Notes under the pieces: generated by a model
What the model was told of the DNA's origin: nothing
What the model saw: only the letters and a program-made list of their open reading frames with translations
Database searches by the model: none
Shown: piece after piece, positions 26,509 through 36,778 of the stretch
Numbering within the stretch: the first letter of the stretch is position 1
How the letters are laid out: each line of letters begins with the position of its first letter
Source: Gallionellales bacterium GWA2_54_124
GTDB lineage: Bacteria > Pseudomonadota > Gammaproteobacteria > Burkholderiales > Gallionellaceae
Length of the DNA stretch: 64,000 nt
Direction: 5' to 3'
Assembly (NCBI GenBank): GCA_001801025.1
Contig: MGWO01000013.1
Coordinates: forward strand, 140,476 to 204,475
Position numbers and translations under genes: made by a program

Positions 26509-27594
26509 CTAATCCCAGCTTAACGAACCGCCAGTCTGATATTCCGTCACGCGCGTTTCGAAAAAGTTCTTTTCCTTCTTCAGATCGATCATCTCCGACA
26601 TCCACGGAAACGGGTTGGTCGCCCCCTGATACAGGATATCCACGCCGATTTGCTGGCAGCGACGGTTGGCGATGAAGCGCAGGTATTCCTTGAACATGGT
26701 GGCATTCAATCCCAGAATTCCGCGCGGCATCGTGTCTTCCGCATAGGCGTATTCCAGCTCCACGCCCTTTTGCATCAGGCCGCGAATTTCCTCACGGAAA
26801 GCGGCCGTCCACAGGTGCGGGTTTTCCATCTTAATCTGGTTGATCAAATCCACGCCGAAATTCAGATGCATGGATTCATCGCGCAGAATATATTGATACT
26901 GCTCCGCAGCCCCGGTCATCTTGTTCTGGCGGCCTAAAGCCAGAATCTGCACGAAACCAACATAGAAGAACAGCCCTTCCATGATGCAGGCGAACACAAT
27001 CAGACTGCGCAGCAGTGCTTGATCGGTTTCCGGCGTACCGGTTTTGAATTCAGGATTGGTCAGCACGTCAATATAGGGGAGCAGGAATTCGTCCTTGTTA
27101 CGGATGCTCGGCACTTCGTGATACATATTGAAGATTTCGCCCTCGTCCAGCCCCAGACTCTCGACGATATACTGGTAGGCGTGCGTATGAATCGCTTCTT
27201 CGAACGCCTGACGCAGCAGGAACTGGCGGCATTCCGGATTGGTGATATGACGGTACGAGCCCAGCACGATGTTGTTGGCAGCCAGACTGTCGGCCGTCGT
27301 GAAAAATCCCAGATTACGCTTGATCAGACGGCGCTCGTCATCAGACAGCTTATCGCTCTTCCACAGCGCGATATCGGCCGTCATGTTTACTTCCTGCGGC
27401 ATCCAGTGATTCGCACAGGCGGCCAGGTATTTTTCCCACGCCCACTTATACTTGAACGGCACGAGCTGATTGACGTCCGCCTTGCAGTTGATAATACGCT
27501 TGTCTTCCACACGGATACGAGCGGACGCCGCATCCACGCTCGGCGCATCCACAGCAGGAATCGTTGTTACAACTTCATCATCAAATGTCAGCAT
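26509..27594 (-). CDS. nrdB: Class Ia ribonucleotide reductase, beta subunit
   Basis: Diiron-tyrosyl radical subunit that starts the radical chemistry making deoxyribonucleotides. With the ATG at 27594 it has 361 residues. Ligand regions are visible: the carboxylate in [30 protein letters not shown], and [14 protein letters not shown]. The C-terminal tail that docks on NrdA is present ([12 protein letters not shown]). The start overlaps the nrdA stop by one base (TAATG), so the two are translationally coupled. A hairpin follows at 26470-26501. Confidence 0.95.
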   Translation of the reverse strand: MLTFDDEVVTTIPAVDAPSVDAASARIRVEDKRIINCKADVNQLVPFKYKWAWEKYLAACANHWMPQEVNMTADIALWKSDKLSDDERRLIKRNLGFFTTADSLAANNIVLGSYRHITNPECRQFLLRQAFEEAIHTHAYQYIVESLGLDEGEIFNMYHEVPSIRNKDEFLLPYIDVLTNPEFKTGTPETDQALLRSLIVFACIMEGLFFYVGFVQILALGRQNKMTGAAEQYQYILRDESMHLNFGVDLINQIKMENPHLWTAAFREEIRGLMQKGVELEYAYAEDTMPRGILGLNATMFKEYLRFIANRRCQQIGVDILYQGATNPFPWMSEMIDLKKEKNFFETRVTEYQTGGSLSWD

Positions 27595-30428
27595 TATTGG
27601 CAAGCCTCGCACTCAGGGTTATCAATCGAGCAGAATTGTGTTGTCTCCGCCGGTGCATCGCCGACCGCCACCGCATTCAGGGCGCCTGCACGACCGGTTG
27701 ATTTCTCAGCCGACGTTGCACCCAGCGTGCGCAGATAATACGTCGTCTTCAAGCCCCGCACCCAGGCCAGCTTATAGGTGTCGTCCAGCTTGCGACCAGA
27801 CACACCTGCCATGTAGATGTTTAAGGATTGTGCCTGATCGATCCATTTCTGACGGCGCGATGCAGCTTCAATTAACCATGAAGGCTCGACTTCGAAAGCG
27901 GTCGCATACAGGTTGCGTAATTCGGCCGGTACGCGGTCGATCTTGGCCAGACTTCCGTCGAAGTATTTCAGATCGGAAATCATCACTTCGTCCCAGAGCC
28001 CCAGTCGTTTCAACTCAGCGACCAGATGATCGTTGATCACAGTAAACTCACCGGACAGATTCGATTTAACGAAGAGGTTCTGATAGGTAGGTTCGATACA
28101 GGCAGACACGCCGATGATGTTTGAGATCGTCGCCGTCGGCGCAATCGCCACACAATTTGAATTCCTCATACCGTATTGGCCGATGCGTGCACGTAACGCG
28201 TCCCAGTCCATGCTGACCGAGGTATCCACTTCGACATATCCGCCGCGCTCTTCTCTTAACAGATCGAGCGTGTCCTGAGGCAGGATACCGCAATCCCACA
28301 GGCTGCCCTTATAGGAGGCGTAACGACCGCGCTCTTCGGCCAATTCGGTCGATGCCCAGTAGGCGTAATAGCATACCGCTTCCATCGAACGGTCGGCAAA
28401 TTCAACCGCTTCCATTGAGGAATAAGGCAGGCGCAACTGATGCAGACAGTCCTGGAATCCCATGATTCCCATCCCGACAGGACGGTGCTTCAGGTTGGAA
28501 TTGCGCGCTTTGGCGACCGCGTAGTAGTTGATATCGATCACGTTATCGAGCATGCGCATCGCGGTGTTGATGGTGCGGCGCAACTTGGCGTGATCGATCT
28601 GACCTGCCAGATCGTGACCTTCAGGATACAGATGAGCGGGCAGATTCACCGAACCCAGATTACACACGGCGATTTCATCCGCGTTGGTGTTCAGCGTGAT
28701 TTCGGTGCACAGATTCGAGCTGTGAACGACACCCACATGCTGCTGAGGCGAACGGATGTTGCAAGGATCCTTGAAGGTGATCCAAGGATGTCCGGTTTCA
28801 AACAGCATGGTCAGCATCTTGCGCCACAGGCTCGCGGCCTGTACCGTCTTGTACAGCTTGATTTGTCCAGCGGCCGCTTTTTCTTCGTATGCGGTGTAGG
28901 CGATTTCGAAATCGATACCGAACAGATCATGCAGATCCTTCACATCCGATGGCGAAAACAGCGTCCAGTTACCGCCTTCCATCACGCGTTTCATGAACAG
29001 GTCGGGAATCCAGTTCGAGGTGTTCATGTCGTGCGTGCGACGACGGTCGTCACCTGTGTTCTTGCGTAAATCCAGAAACTCTTCGATGTCCAGATGCCAT
29101 GTTTCCAGATAGGCGCACACAGCCCCCTTGCGCTTGCCGCCTTGATTGACCGCAACCGCCGTATCGTTGACGACTTTGAGGAACGGCACCACGCCTTGCG
29201 ACTCGCCGTTAGTACCCTTGATGTGAGCACCCAAAGCGCGCACAGGCGTCCAGTCATTGCCCAGACCGCCGGCAAACTTGGCCAGCAGCGCATTGTCTTT
29301 GATCGCGTCGTAAATACCTTCCAGATTGTCTTCCACGGTCGACAGATAACAGGAAGAGAGCTGGGAGCGGCGCGAACCGGAATTAAACAGCGTCGGCGTC
29401 GAACACATGAAGTCGAAACCTGACAACAGGCGATAAAACTCGATCGCACGCGCTTCGCGGTCGATCTCGTTCAGTGCCAGACCCATCGCCACACGCATGA
29501 AAAACACCTGAGGCGCTTCGATACGCGTACCGCCGATATGCAGGAAGTAACGGTCATAGAGCGTTTGCAGCCCCAGATAACCGAACTGCAGATCGCGCGA
29601 GGCATCGAGCTCTGCTGCCAGTCGCGGCAAGTCAAAGCCTGCCAGCTTGTCATCGAGCAACTCAGCGGCAATTCCGCGCTTAATAAATTTCGGAAAATAC
29701 TCTGCATAGCGCGTAGCCATATCGGCGGGCGCGACATCTTCGCCCAGTACTTCACAGCAGATATTGTTCAGCAGCAGACGTGCCGTAACGAAATTGTAAG
29801 CTGGCTCTTTTTCGATCATCGAACGCGCCGACAAAATCAGACATTTGTGCACTTCATGCAGCGGCACGCCGTCGTACATATCCTTCAAAGCAACCTGAAG
29901 CACCATCTGTGCGTCAACGACGTCACCCAGACCTTCGCAGGCGGATTGAACCAGCACCGACAAACGCGCCAAATCGAGCGGCTGCACGACGCCATCTTTG
30001 CCCGTGACGTTGATAACGTGGGCCGGCTGCGACACCACTTCTTTAGCGCGTGAACGGGAATGCGCTTCACGATATAAAACGTAGGCTCGCGCAACATCGT
30101 GTTCGCCTGAGCGCATCAGTCCCAGTTCAACCTGATCCTGAATATCTTCGATATGCAGCGTGCCACCGTGCGGCTGACGTCTCATCAGTGCGATGACCAC
30201 ACCTTGGGTGAGTTGCTCGACCAGCTCGCGGACCCGCGCGGATGCGGCAGCTGGCCCGCCACTGACAGCGATAAACGCCTTGGTCAGTGCCACTGAAATT
30301 TTCGCAGGTTCAAACACGACAACCGAACCGTTGCGACGGACAACCTTGTATAAATCGAACGAGCTGTTTGCCTCTTTATCGCCCGCGGCGGACGGCAAAG
30401 AAGTTGAAGCGCTGGCAGCGTTTGTCAT
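27594..30428 (-). CDS. nrdA: Class Ia ribonucleotide reductase, alpha subunit
   Basis: Catalytic subunit that reduces ribonucleoside diphosphates. The 944-residue protein has two N-terminal ATP-cone-like regions, the first at about 25-125 ([22 protein letters not shown]) and a second at about 140-225 ([19 protein letters not shown]). The barrel carries [15 protein letters not shown] with the active-site Cys, NLGSVNL, and [10 protein letters not shown]. It ends NPECEACQ, the redox-active Cys pair. AAGGG seven bases before 30428 favours this ATG over the one at 30434. NrdR boxes lie on the promoter. Confidence 0.95.
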   Translation of the reverse strand: MTNAASASTSLPSAAGDKEANSSFDLYKVVRRNGSVVVFEPAKISVALTKAFIAVSGGPAAASARVRELVEQLTQGVVIALMRRQPHGGTLHIEDIQDQVELGLMRSGEHDVARAYVLYREAHSRSRAKEVVSQPAHVINVTGKDGVVQPLDLARLSVLVQSACEGLGDVVDAQMVLQVALKDMYDGVPLHEVHKCLILSARSMIEKEPAYNFVTARLLLNNICCEVLGEDVAPADMATRYAEYFPKFIKRGIAAELLDDKLAGFDLPRLAAELDASRDLQFGYLGLQTLYDRYFLHIGGTRIEAPQVFFMRVAMGLALNEIDREARAIEFYRLLSGFDFMCSTPTLFNSGSRRSQLSSCYLSTVEDNLEGIYDAIKDNALLAKFAGGLGNDWTPVRALGAHIKGTNGESQGVVPFLKVVNDTAVAVNQGGKRKGAVCAYLETWHLDIEEFLDLRKNTGDDRRRTHDMNTSNWIPDLFMKRVMEGGNWTLFSPSDVKDLHDLFGIDFEIAYTAYEEKAAAGQIKLYKTVQAASLWRKMLTMLFETGHPWITFKDPCNIRSPQQHVGVVHSSNLCTEITLNTNADEIAVCNLGSVNLPAHLYPEGHDLAGQIDHAKLRRTINTAMRMLDNVIDINYYAVAKARNSNLKHRPVGMGIMGFQDCLHQLRLPYSSMEAVEFADRSMEAVCYYAYWASTELAEERGRYASYKGSLWDCGILPQDTLDLLREERGGYVEVDTSVSMDWDALRARIGQYGMRNSNCVAIAPTATISNIIGVSACIEPTYQNLFVKSNLSGEFTVINDHLVAELKRLGLWDEVMISDLKYFDGSLAKIDRVPAELRNLYATAFEVEPSWLIEAASRRQKWIDQAQSLNIYMAGVSGRKLDDTYKLAWVRGLKTTYYLRTLGATSAEKSTGRAGALNAVAVGDAPAETTQFCSIDNPECEACQ

Positions 30429-30467
30429 GAGCATCCCTTGTATTAACTGATCTGGTAAATTCGAAAA

Positions 30468-30483
30468 CCACTATATATAGTAT
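30468..30483. promoter_or_regulatory. NrdR box, proximal to nrdA
   Basis: CCACTATATATAGTAT matches the NrdR palindrome acaCwAtATaTwGtgt at nearly every position. It lies 40 bases before the nrdA start and downstream of the promoter elements. Together with the second box at 30499 the spacing is 31 bases start to start, three helical turns, as known for NrdR pairs. Confidence 0.8.
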
Positions 30484-30498
30484 TTTTTTTAGTGGTGA

Positions 30499-30514
30499 AC
30501 GCTAATTGTAGTGT
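30499..30514. promoter_or_regulatory. NrdR box, distal, overlapping the nrdA -10
   Basis: ACGCTAATTGTAGTGT matches most positions of the NrdR consensus and covers the TACAAT -10 element of the nrdA promoter. Repressor binding here would block RNA polymerase directly. Confidence 0.65.
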
Positions 30515-30532
30515 TACCAGAAAATTTTGCAA
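30505..30532 (-). promoter_or_regulatory. Probable sigma-70 promoter of nrdAB
   Basis: On the minus strand TTGCAA (30527-30532), a 16-base spacer and TACAAT (30505-30510). The -10 is inside the distal NrdR box and the proximal box lies near +30. Confidence 0.55.
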
Positions 30533-30608
30533 GCAAAAACAATCCGACAAAAACCAGCACTCCGATTTTTCACGGCGAATCAATCAACTGCGGAACGTAT
30601 TGAGGAAG

Positions 30609-31151
30609 TTACTTCAAAGCGAGGCGCGAAAGATAACGCTGCCAGTCGAAAAACGGCCCGGGATCAGTCTTACGGACAGGTGCAATATGGCTGTGTCCGG
30701 CAATTCCGCGTATCGGCAAGGCCGTGCGCAGCGCGAGGGTCAGTTCATGAAGCGCCGCATACTGCGCATCGGTAAAGGGCACATTGTCGCTGCCTTCTAA
30801 TTCGATACCGACCGCAAAATCATTGCAACGCGGCTTGCCCTGCCATGAGGACAAACCCGCATGCCAGGCGCGCTGCAAACAGGAGACGAATTGTATGAGA
30901 TGCCCGTCGCGGCGAATATAAAAATGCGATGACACACGACCTTCCGGTATCGTCTGGTAATAAGGATGCGCGCAACGGTCCAGCGTATTGGTGAAGAGCT
31001 GCTGCACACCCTCACCGCCGAACTCATCGGGCGGCAAACTAATATTGTGTATGACCAGCAACTCGACGGGACCTGCCGCCCGCTCGTCAAAATTTGGTGA
31101 AGGCAGATGCTCGCACCCGCTAACCCAGCCTTCCCTGTCAATCCGCATCAT
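30609..31151 (-). CDS. ampD: 1,6-anhydro-N-acetylmuramyl-L-alanine amidase AmpD
   Basis: Cytosolic zinc amidase that splits the peptide from anhydro-muropeptides in cell-wall recycling. The 180-residue protein has the Zn-ligand regions LLVIHNISLPP (His) and AGHSHIAPVRKTDPGPFFDW (His and Asp), plus the segment VGIELEGSDN. No signal peptide is present, as expected for AmpD rather than periplasmic amidases. Its start overlaps pilR by 14 bases, so it is cotranscribed with the two-component pair. Confidence 0.93.
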   Translation of the reverse strand: MMRIDREGWVSGCEHLPSPNFDERAAGPVELLVIHNISLPPDEFGGEGVQQLFTNTLDRCAHPYYQTIPEGRVSSHFYIRRDGHLIQFVSCLQRAWHAGLSSWQGKPRCNDFAVGIELEGSDNVPFTDAQYAALHELTLALRTALPIRGIAGHSHIAPVRKTDPGPFFDWQRYLSRLALK

Positions 31152-32529
31152 CCGCCCCTGCCGGGCTTTTGATCCCCAGCCGCTCCATACGATAGCGCAT
31201 GGTTCTAAACGTCAGTCCGATCAGTTTCGCAGCCGCGGTTCGATTGAAATTCGTCTGCTGAAGCGCCTCCATTAGCGCCTCCTTTTCAACCCGGTCAAGA
31301 TAGGCAGGCAGCGGATACTTGTCGGTCCGCTCTCCCGCTTCAGTTTGCTCCGCCGGACTCAGACACAGATCTTCAGCCGAAATCACCCCGTCCGAACACA
31401 GTGCCAGCGCACGCTCGATGATATTTTCCAGTTCCCGGACATTCCCGGGAAAATCATACTGCTGCAACACACGCAAGGCCTCATCCGAAAAGCGTGCGGG
31501 CTCACCTGCGCGCAGGCGGTTGAGCACCTGCTGAGCGATTTGACCGATATCCTCACGCAATTCGCGCAAGCTGGGCATCTGTATCGGAATCACATTCAAA
31601 CGATAATATAAATCCTGACGGAACTGACCCGACTTGACACGCTCGGCCAGATCTTTGTGCGTCGCACTGATCAGACGCACGTCCACCGGCTCTTCCGTCG
31701 TCGAACCTACTTTTCTGACGCGCTTTTCCTGTATCACGCGCAACAGCTTTACCTGCATCGTCAACGGTAAATCCGCAACTTCATCCAAAAATAACGTGCC
31801 GCCGTTCGCCGCCTGAAAAAACCCGTCGCGATCCTTGTCTGCACCGGTAAAAGCGCCTTTTTTGTAACCAAAAAATTCACTCTCCATCAGATTTTCAGGA
31901 ATCGCGCCGCAGTTGACCGCGATGACCGCCTGATCACAACGCGGGCCACTCTGCACAATCAGGCGCGCGGCCAGTTCTTTGCCGCTCCCTGACTCACCGC
32001 TAATATAAACAGGCGCCTGACTGCGCGCGACTCGCTCGATCAAATCGCGCACCTTCTGCATGGCTGGCGCATTACCCAGCAATAGCTTATCGGCAGAGGG
32101 ACTGGGCTGTGGCATGCTGAGGGCCGATTTCACCAGCGTGCGCAACTGTTCGAGCGACAGCGGTTTGGCCAGATAATCAAAGGCACCGGCCTTGAGTACC
32201 GTGATCGCATTTTCCATATTGCCGTGTGCGGTAATCACCGCGACCGGCACATCGAGACTGTGAGCGGCGATATGTTTAACCACTTCCAGACCGTCGCCAT
32301 CGGGCATACGCATGTCCGTCAGGCACAAGTCGTATCGCTTTTTGGCTAATTTATCCAGCGCCTCCCTAACACAAGCGGCTTTGTCCACCACCAGCCCCAT
32401 TTTAAGCAGGGTCATTTCCAGCAATTCCAGAATATCAGGCTCGTCATCGACCAAAAGCACCGACTGCTGCACGGTCCCCTTGACTGAGCCCGACTGAAAT
32501 TCGCGTTTTGTTTTATCAGCCATGTTCAT
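31138..32529 (-). CDS. pilR: Sigma-54-dependent response regulator, PilR/NtrC type
   Basis: Transcription activator of 463 residues with a receiver domain (about 22-140, phospho-acceptor Asp72 in LTDMRMPDGDG), an AAA+ domain with Walker A GESGSGKE and the sigma-54 contact loop EFFGYKKGAFTGAD, and a C-terminal Fis-type helix-turn-helix (FNRTAAAKLIGLTFRTMRYRME). Partner is the PilS-like kinase whose gene overlaps by 14 bases. In known systems PilR drives pilA; no pilin gene is in the window. The ATG at 32523 has an equally placed ribosome site. Confidence 0.85.
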   Translation of the reverse strand: MNMADKTKREFQSGSVKGTVQQSVLLVDDEPDILELLEMTLLKMGLVVDKAACVREALDKLAKKRYDLCLTDMRMPDGDGLEVVKHIAAHSLDVPVAVITAHGNMENAITVLKAGAFDYLAKPLSLEQLRTLVKSALSMPQPSPSADKLLLGNAPAMQKVRDLIERVARSQAPVYISGESGSGKELAARLIVQSGPRCDQAVIAVNCGAIPENLMESEFFGYKKGAFTGADKDRDGFFQAANGGTLFLDEVADLPLTMQVKLLRVIQEKRVRKVGSTTEEPVDVRLISATHKDLAERVKSGQFRQDLYYRLNVIPIQMPSLRELREDIGQIAQQVLNRLRAGEPARFSDEALRVLQQYDFPGNVRELENIIERALALCSDGVISAEDLCLSPAEQTEAGERTDKYPLPAYLDRVEKEALMEALQQTNFNRTAAAKLIGLTFRTMRYRMERLGIKSPAGADDAD

Positions 32530-34120
32530 TCACCGGTCGTTTCCCTAATCTTCTCTCGCCAAAGGTAATTCGAAAGCATGCGCCCGGTTCCGAAAGCCTA
32601 TCATGATATTCCAGCCAGGCGCCATTCGCCTCGCACAATTCACGCGCAATATACAAACCCAGCCCCGTCCCCTGCTCGGCAGTGGTAAAAAAAGGTTCAA
32701 ACAGACGGGATTGATGCGCTACCGAGATCCCCGATCCGTCATCCAGCACATCGAGCATCACACGCCCCCGATCCTGCCCCGTCGTCAGTGTAAGACTACC
32801 GGGCAATTGACGTCCGTAATGCAGTGCATTGCGACACAAGTTCCACAGCACCTGCCGAAAATGCCCCCGATCGAACGTCACCATGCTGCATGTCTCCGCA
32901 TGCAATTGAAGCACGCCGCTCCCCACGCGCTCCGCCTGATTGAACTCATCGACGAACACGGGCAAAAAAACGGCTAAATCGAACGTTTCAAGTTGCGCGC
33001 GATCGCGCCGGTTCAGTTGCATCACGTCTTCGACTATCCGGTTGATGCGCTGGGTATTGTCCCGAATCAGCTGCAACAGCCGCACCTGCCGCGTATTGCC
33101 CGATTCTTCCTGCAGCAACTCGGTCGCATAACTGATGGCCGACAAGGGATTGCGCACTTCATGCGCGAGATTGGCCGTCAGCCGACCCAGTGCCGCAAGC
33201 TTAATCTGCTGCGCCTCGGCCTGAGCATGCTGCATGTCTTCCAGAAAAATCACCGCACCCTGCGCCGCATCGCGCTCTACCCCGACAAAGCGTAATCTGG
33301 CCTGCAAACCGCCATCCAGCTGCAAGGTGACGCGCGCATTGATCGTATTGTGCTTCCATTGCGCATACTGCTGATATAAAAGCGGGAAACTCTCGGAGAG
33401 CATACTGTCGGCCGCTTCCGTGTTGTAGAGCAGGCGCGCGGCGCTCGGGTTCATCTGTACGATTCTGTCATGCTCATCAACCACCAGCACGCCGTCTTGC
33501 ATGTCGCGCATCACTAAACGGTTCGCCTCCGCCATCCCGATCAAATCACGGCCCCGGCGCTGCGCCAGCTTCTGATTGTCCAGCGCATACTGAGCGAGCT
33601 TATGCGCCAGTCCCGCCACCGCAAAATAAGACACACACAACAAGCCCACCTGAACATATTGCGTGACTGGCGCATCATCGTATAGGACGGCAAAGGCGTG
33701 TTCCAGCAACGCAGCTATGCTGGCAAGCGATGCAAAGAACAGGGTAATTTTTCCGCGACTGATAATTCCGGCCACCGCCATCGATACCATCAGCAGCAAA
33801 CCCACACTGCTCTGTATCCCGCCGCTCGCATGAGACAACACCGTCAGGGCGACGATATCGCTACCGACCTGCCACGCCAGTTGCCATGAAAATTTAAACC
33901 AGCGCATCCGCATCGGAATAAACGACAGCGCCACGACAACGGCATATACCCAGCCCGTCAGCAGAAACAGCTGCCCTTTGCTGGTGCCGAACAGGCGCTC
34001 AGCCTGGAAGGCGATCGCAATAAATAAAATGAAGCTGACTAAGGCTAAGCGGTAGAGATTGAAATAATTAAGCGAACGCCAAAAATCGGCGGGAATCTCG
34101 TCATTATTGACGTGCAACAT
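32516..34120 (-). CDS. pilS: PilS-like membrane sensor histidine kinase
   Basis: Kinase of 534 residues with six hydrophobic helices in the first 190 residues, a PAS fold (about 200-300, VLVVDEHDRIVQMNPSAARLL), HisKA with LTANLAHEVRNPLSAIS, and HATPase motifs LWNLCRNALHYG, DDGSGIS and GTGLGLY. This is the PilS layout. The start at MLHVNNDEIP (34120) is chosen over an open upstream stretch because it lies 2 bases after the preceding gene. In Pseudomonas, PilS senses inner-membrane pilin; the signal here is inference only. Confidence 0.85.
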   Translation of the reverse strand: MLHVNNDEIPADFWRSLNYFNLYRLALVSFILFIAIAFQAERLFGTSKGQLFLLTGWVYAVVVALSFIPMRMRWFKFSWQLAWQVGSDIVALTVLSHASGGIQSSVGLLLMVSMAVAGIISRGKITLFFASLASIAALLEHAFAVLYDDAPVTQYVQVGLLCVSYFAVAGLAHKLAQYALDNQKLAQRRGRDLIGMAEANRLVMRDMQDGVLVVDEHDRIVQMNPSAARLLYNTEAADSMLSESFPLLYQQYAQWKHNTINARVTLQLDGGLQARLRFVGVERDAAQGAVIFLEDMQHAQAEAQQIKLAALGRLTANLAHEVRNPLSAISYATELLQEESGNTRQVRLLQLIRDNTQRINRIVEDVMQLNRRDRAQLETFDLAVFLPVFVDEFNQAERVGSGVLQLHAETCSMVTFDRGHFRQVLWNLCRNALHYGRQLPGSLTLTTGQDRGRVMLDVLDDGSGISVAHQSRLFEPFFTTAEQGTGLGLYIARELCEANGAWLEYHDRLSEPGACFRITFGERRLGKRPVNEHG

Positions 34121-34122
34121 AA

Positions 34123-34332
34123 CTAGCCTTGGGCATCGCGGTGAGCTGCACAGCAAAAGTGCAAATCACCCGCACTCACGCTCTCGCCCGCCGGCAAATG
34201 GACACCGCAATGCGCACAGCGCACCATATCTTCAGCAGGCTTCACCGCTTGCGGCGGTAAATTTTTACGGGCAGATTTAAACAGCAGATAAATCACTGCA
34301 GCAATAGCAAACAGAAATAGCAGACGACTCAT
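34123..34332 (-). CDS. PP0621-type small membrane protein
   Basis: A 69-residue protein with one N-terminal hydrophobic helix (about 3-18) and a C-terminal metal-binding-like set of cysteines: MVRCAHCGVHLP and LHFCCAAHRD. This fits a small zinc-ribbon-like fold. It resembles the PP0621 family, often found just before pilS in beta- and gammaproteobacteria. Its role is unknown; position 2 bases before pilS suggests it belongs to that signalling unit. Confidence 0.75.
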   Translation of the reverse strand: MSRLLFLFAIAAVIYLLFKSARKNLPPQAVKPAEDMVRCAHCGVHLPAGESVSAGDLHFCCAAHRDAQG

Positions 34333-34367
34333 ATGTACTCCGTTGCAACGCCCCGCATGCGGTTGAA

Positions 34368-35330
34368 TTAGTGCTGGCGCGTGGCGGCGAAGTGCGCCAA
34401 TTCCATCAGGCAGGTTTTATATTTCGAAGCTGGCAGACCTTTAATGGCTGCGCAAGCTAATTCGACCTCGCGCATCGCCTGCAGCCTCGTAAAATCGAGC
34501 GCGCCCGTATCGTGTATGATTTTAAGCACCTCGGCAAATTTCCCCACGTCGCCCTCTTCAATTGCACTGCGCACCACTGCTGCCTGCTGAGCGGTGCCGT
34601 GCTGCATCGCATAAATCAGCGGTAACGTCGGTTTGCCTTCAGCCAGATCATCGCCCAGATGCTTGCCGGTGGCCGCTTCATCAGCTGAATAATCGAGCAC
34701 ATCATCGATCAGCTGGAACGCCGTACCCAGATGCATGCCATAGGTGGCGGCAGCCGCTTCATCCTCGCTTGAGGTTTTGGCAAGGATCGCACCCAGACGC
34801 ATCGCCGCTTCAAACAGTTTCGCGGTTTTGTAGTGGATCACGCGCATATAATTCTCGGCATCAACATCGGCGTCGTTGCAATTGAGCAACTGCAACACCT
34901 CGCCTTCTGCGATCACATTGGTCGCATCGGCCAGCGTCTGCATGACGCGCATTTCACCGACATCAACCATCATCTGAAACGCGCGCGAGTACAGAAAATC
35001 TCCGACCAGCACAGAAGCTGCATTACCGAACAGCGCATTGGCCGTTTCGCGACCGCGCCGCAGTCCTGATTCATCCACTACATCGTCGTGCAGCAAGGTT
35101 GCGGTGTGAATAAATTCTACGACTGCCGCCAGTTCGTGATGATGTACGCCTTGGTAATTAAAAGCGTGAGCAGACAGCACCACCAATGCCGGGCGCAGAC
35201 GCTTACCGCCGCTATTGACGATATATTCAGCAACCTGATTCACCAGCACCACTTCCGAGTGCAACTTATTGCGTATGACCTGATCGACCGAGGCCATATC
35301 GGCCGCCAGCAATTGATTAAAGTTTTCCAA
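34368..35330 (-). CDS. ispB: Octaprenyl diphosphate synthase
   Basis: Elongates isoprenoid diphosphates to the ubiquinone side chain. The 320-residue trans-prenyltransferase has the first Asp-rich motif LLHDDVVDE with GLRRGRETAN and the second QLIDDVLDY, plus KTAKLFEAAMRLGA between. Length and motifs fit IspB-type enzymes; the exact chain length cannot be read from sequence. It is transcribed alone or with the downstream PP0621-type gene (36 bases). Confidence 0.92.
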   Translation of the reverse strand: MENFNQLLAADMASVDQVIRNKLHSEVVLVNQVAEYIVNSGGKRLRPALVVLSAHAFNYQGVHHHELAAVVEFIHTATLLHDDVVDESGLRRGRETANALFGNAASVLVGDFLYSRAFQMMVDVGEMRVMQTLADATNVIAEGEVLQLLNCNDADVDAENYMRVIHYKTAKLFEAAMRLGAILAKTSSEDEAAAATYGMHLGTAFQLIDDVLDYSADEAATGKHLGDDLAEGKPTLPLIYAMQHGTAQQAAVVRSAIEEGDVGKFAEVLKIIHDTGALDFTRLQAMREVELACAAIKGLPASKYKTCLMELAHFAATRQH

Positions 35331-35429
35331 CTTTCCGCCCTAATAAATTCTAAGTGCCAACAGCACCTGATTGATCGCGTATTGTCTCATAAAACGCCCC
35401 TTAGCCGCACGCAGCTCACTGACAGGAAA

Positions 35430-36701
35430 TTAACGGTTAATCCGTTTTTTATCGCAGCGTATCAAATACAGCCCGATCAGCACGCCCGCCCCGCTCAACA
35501 GCAGGACGTAATGTGCGGGTGCCATGGGGTCAAACGGCAAGCACAGACTCACAAGCACAGGCGTAAGACCGCCGAATACGGCGTAGGCCACATTATAGGA
35601 AAACGACAAACCGGTGAATCTGACCACGGGAGGAAAGGCGCGCACCGCAGCGGCCGGAATCACGCCGATTACACCGACAAAAAATCCGCATAGCGCATAC
35701 AAGGGATTAATGTATTGCGGCGCAACAGCCATCTGGCTATAGAACAGCATCGCCGTCAAACCCAACATTACGCAACCGGCCGCCAGCACGCGTCCCGTGC
35801 CAAAGCGGTCAGACAGCGCACCAAACACGATGCAGCCGACGCTCAAAAACAACGTGGCGATACTGCCAGCCTGCAACGCGACGGCAGCCGGAATCGCATA
35901 TAATTTTTGCACCAGAATCGGCGTCATTAAAATCATCACGATGATCGCTGCCGATAGTAACCAAGTCATCGCCATCGTCAGCAGCACCGATGCGCGGTGC
36001 GCCCGAATAACCGTTTTCAGCGGCAGCTCATCAGCCAGCAATTGTCGCGCCTGCATTTCTTTGAATACCGGCGTTTCATGCAGCCACTGACGCAGCCATA
36101 CCGACAATAGGCCGAACAGTCCGCCCAAAATAAAAGGCACACGCCAGCCCTCACTGAGCAACTCTGCAGAGGAATACATTTGATGAACAGCTGTTGCAAC
36201 CAGAGAGCCCAGCAAGATACCACCCGTCAGTCCCGCCGTAAGGGTCCCGCAGGCAAAACCAACATGTTTTGCACAGACGTGTTCCGAGACGAATACCCAC
36301 GCGCCCGGCACCTCGCCGCCGATCGCAGCCCCCTGCATAATGCGTAAAGTCAGCAGCAAAATAGGCGCCCAGATGCCGATCACCGCATAGGTGGGCAAAA
36401 GACCGATTGCCAGCGTCGGCAGCGACATCAGCAGGATGCTCAGCATAAACATGCGCTTGCGCCCCAGCATGTCGCCGAAGTGCGCCATCACGATACCGCC
36501 GAGTGGCCGCGCCAGATATCCGGCTGCAAAAATACCAAAGGTTTGCAACTGTCTCAACCAGTCGGGCATATCGGGGGGGAAAAACAACTGCCCGATGACC
36601 ACGGCGAAGAAGACGAAGATGATGAAATCATAGAATTCCAGCGCCCCGCCCAGCGCGGACAACACCAGCGTTCGATAATCGTTACGACTCAGAGACGACA
36701 T
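35430..36701 (-). CDS. MFS transporter, metabolite:H+ symporter (MHS) type
   Basis: Inner-membrane carrier of 423 residues with about twelve helices. MHS hallmarks are LGGALEFYDFIIFVFFAVVI split over helix 1, RPLGGIVMAHFGDMLGRKRM after helix 2, and GGEVPGAWVFVSEH. The group takes up organic acids, betaines or similar solutes; the substrate here is unknown. The start at MSSLSRNDYRT (36701) is preferred to an upstream TTG. Confidence 0.88.
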   Translation of the reverse strand: MSSLSRNDYRTLVLSALGGALEFYDFIIFVFFAVVIGQLFFPPDMPDWLRQLQTFGIFAAGYLARPLGGIVMAHFGDMLGRKRMFMLSILLMSLPTLAIGLLPTYAVIGIWAPILLLTLRIMQGAAIGGEVPGAWVFVSEHVCAKHVGFACGTLTAGLTGGILLGSLVATAVHQMYSSAELLSEGWRVPFILGGLFGLLSVWLRQWLHETPVFKEMQARQLLADELPLKTVIRAHRASVLLTMAMTWLLSAAIIVMILMTPILVQKLYAIPAAVALQAGSIATLFLSVGCIVFGALSDRFGTGRVLAAGCVMLGLTAMLFYSQMAVAPQYINPLYALCGFFVGVIGVIPAAAVRAFPPVVRFTGLSFSYNVAYAVFGGLTPVLVSLCLPFDPMAPAHYVLLLSGAGVLIGLYLIRCDKKRINR

Positions 36702-36743
36702 ACACACCCCACTAAAAAATTGCACGGCTGACTGACAAATGAA

Positions 36744-36773
36744 AATGGCTCAGGATTTTACGCCTGAGCCATT
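36744..36773 (-). terminator. Terminator after the rpoD-tRNA transcript
   Basis: AATGGCTCAGG at 36744-36754 pairs perfectly with CCTGAGCCATT at 36763-36773, loop of 8. On the minus strand the stem is followed by TTCATTTG. It lies 6 bases past the tRNA 3' end. Confidence 0.75.
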
Positions 36774-36778
36774 CTATT

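Noticed and set aside
35343..35362. Sigma-54 promoter before ispB (TGGCAC on the minus strand)
   Set aside because: The -12 TTGC element is missing at the right distance.
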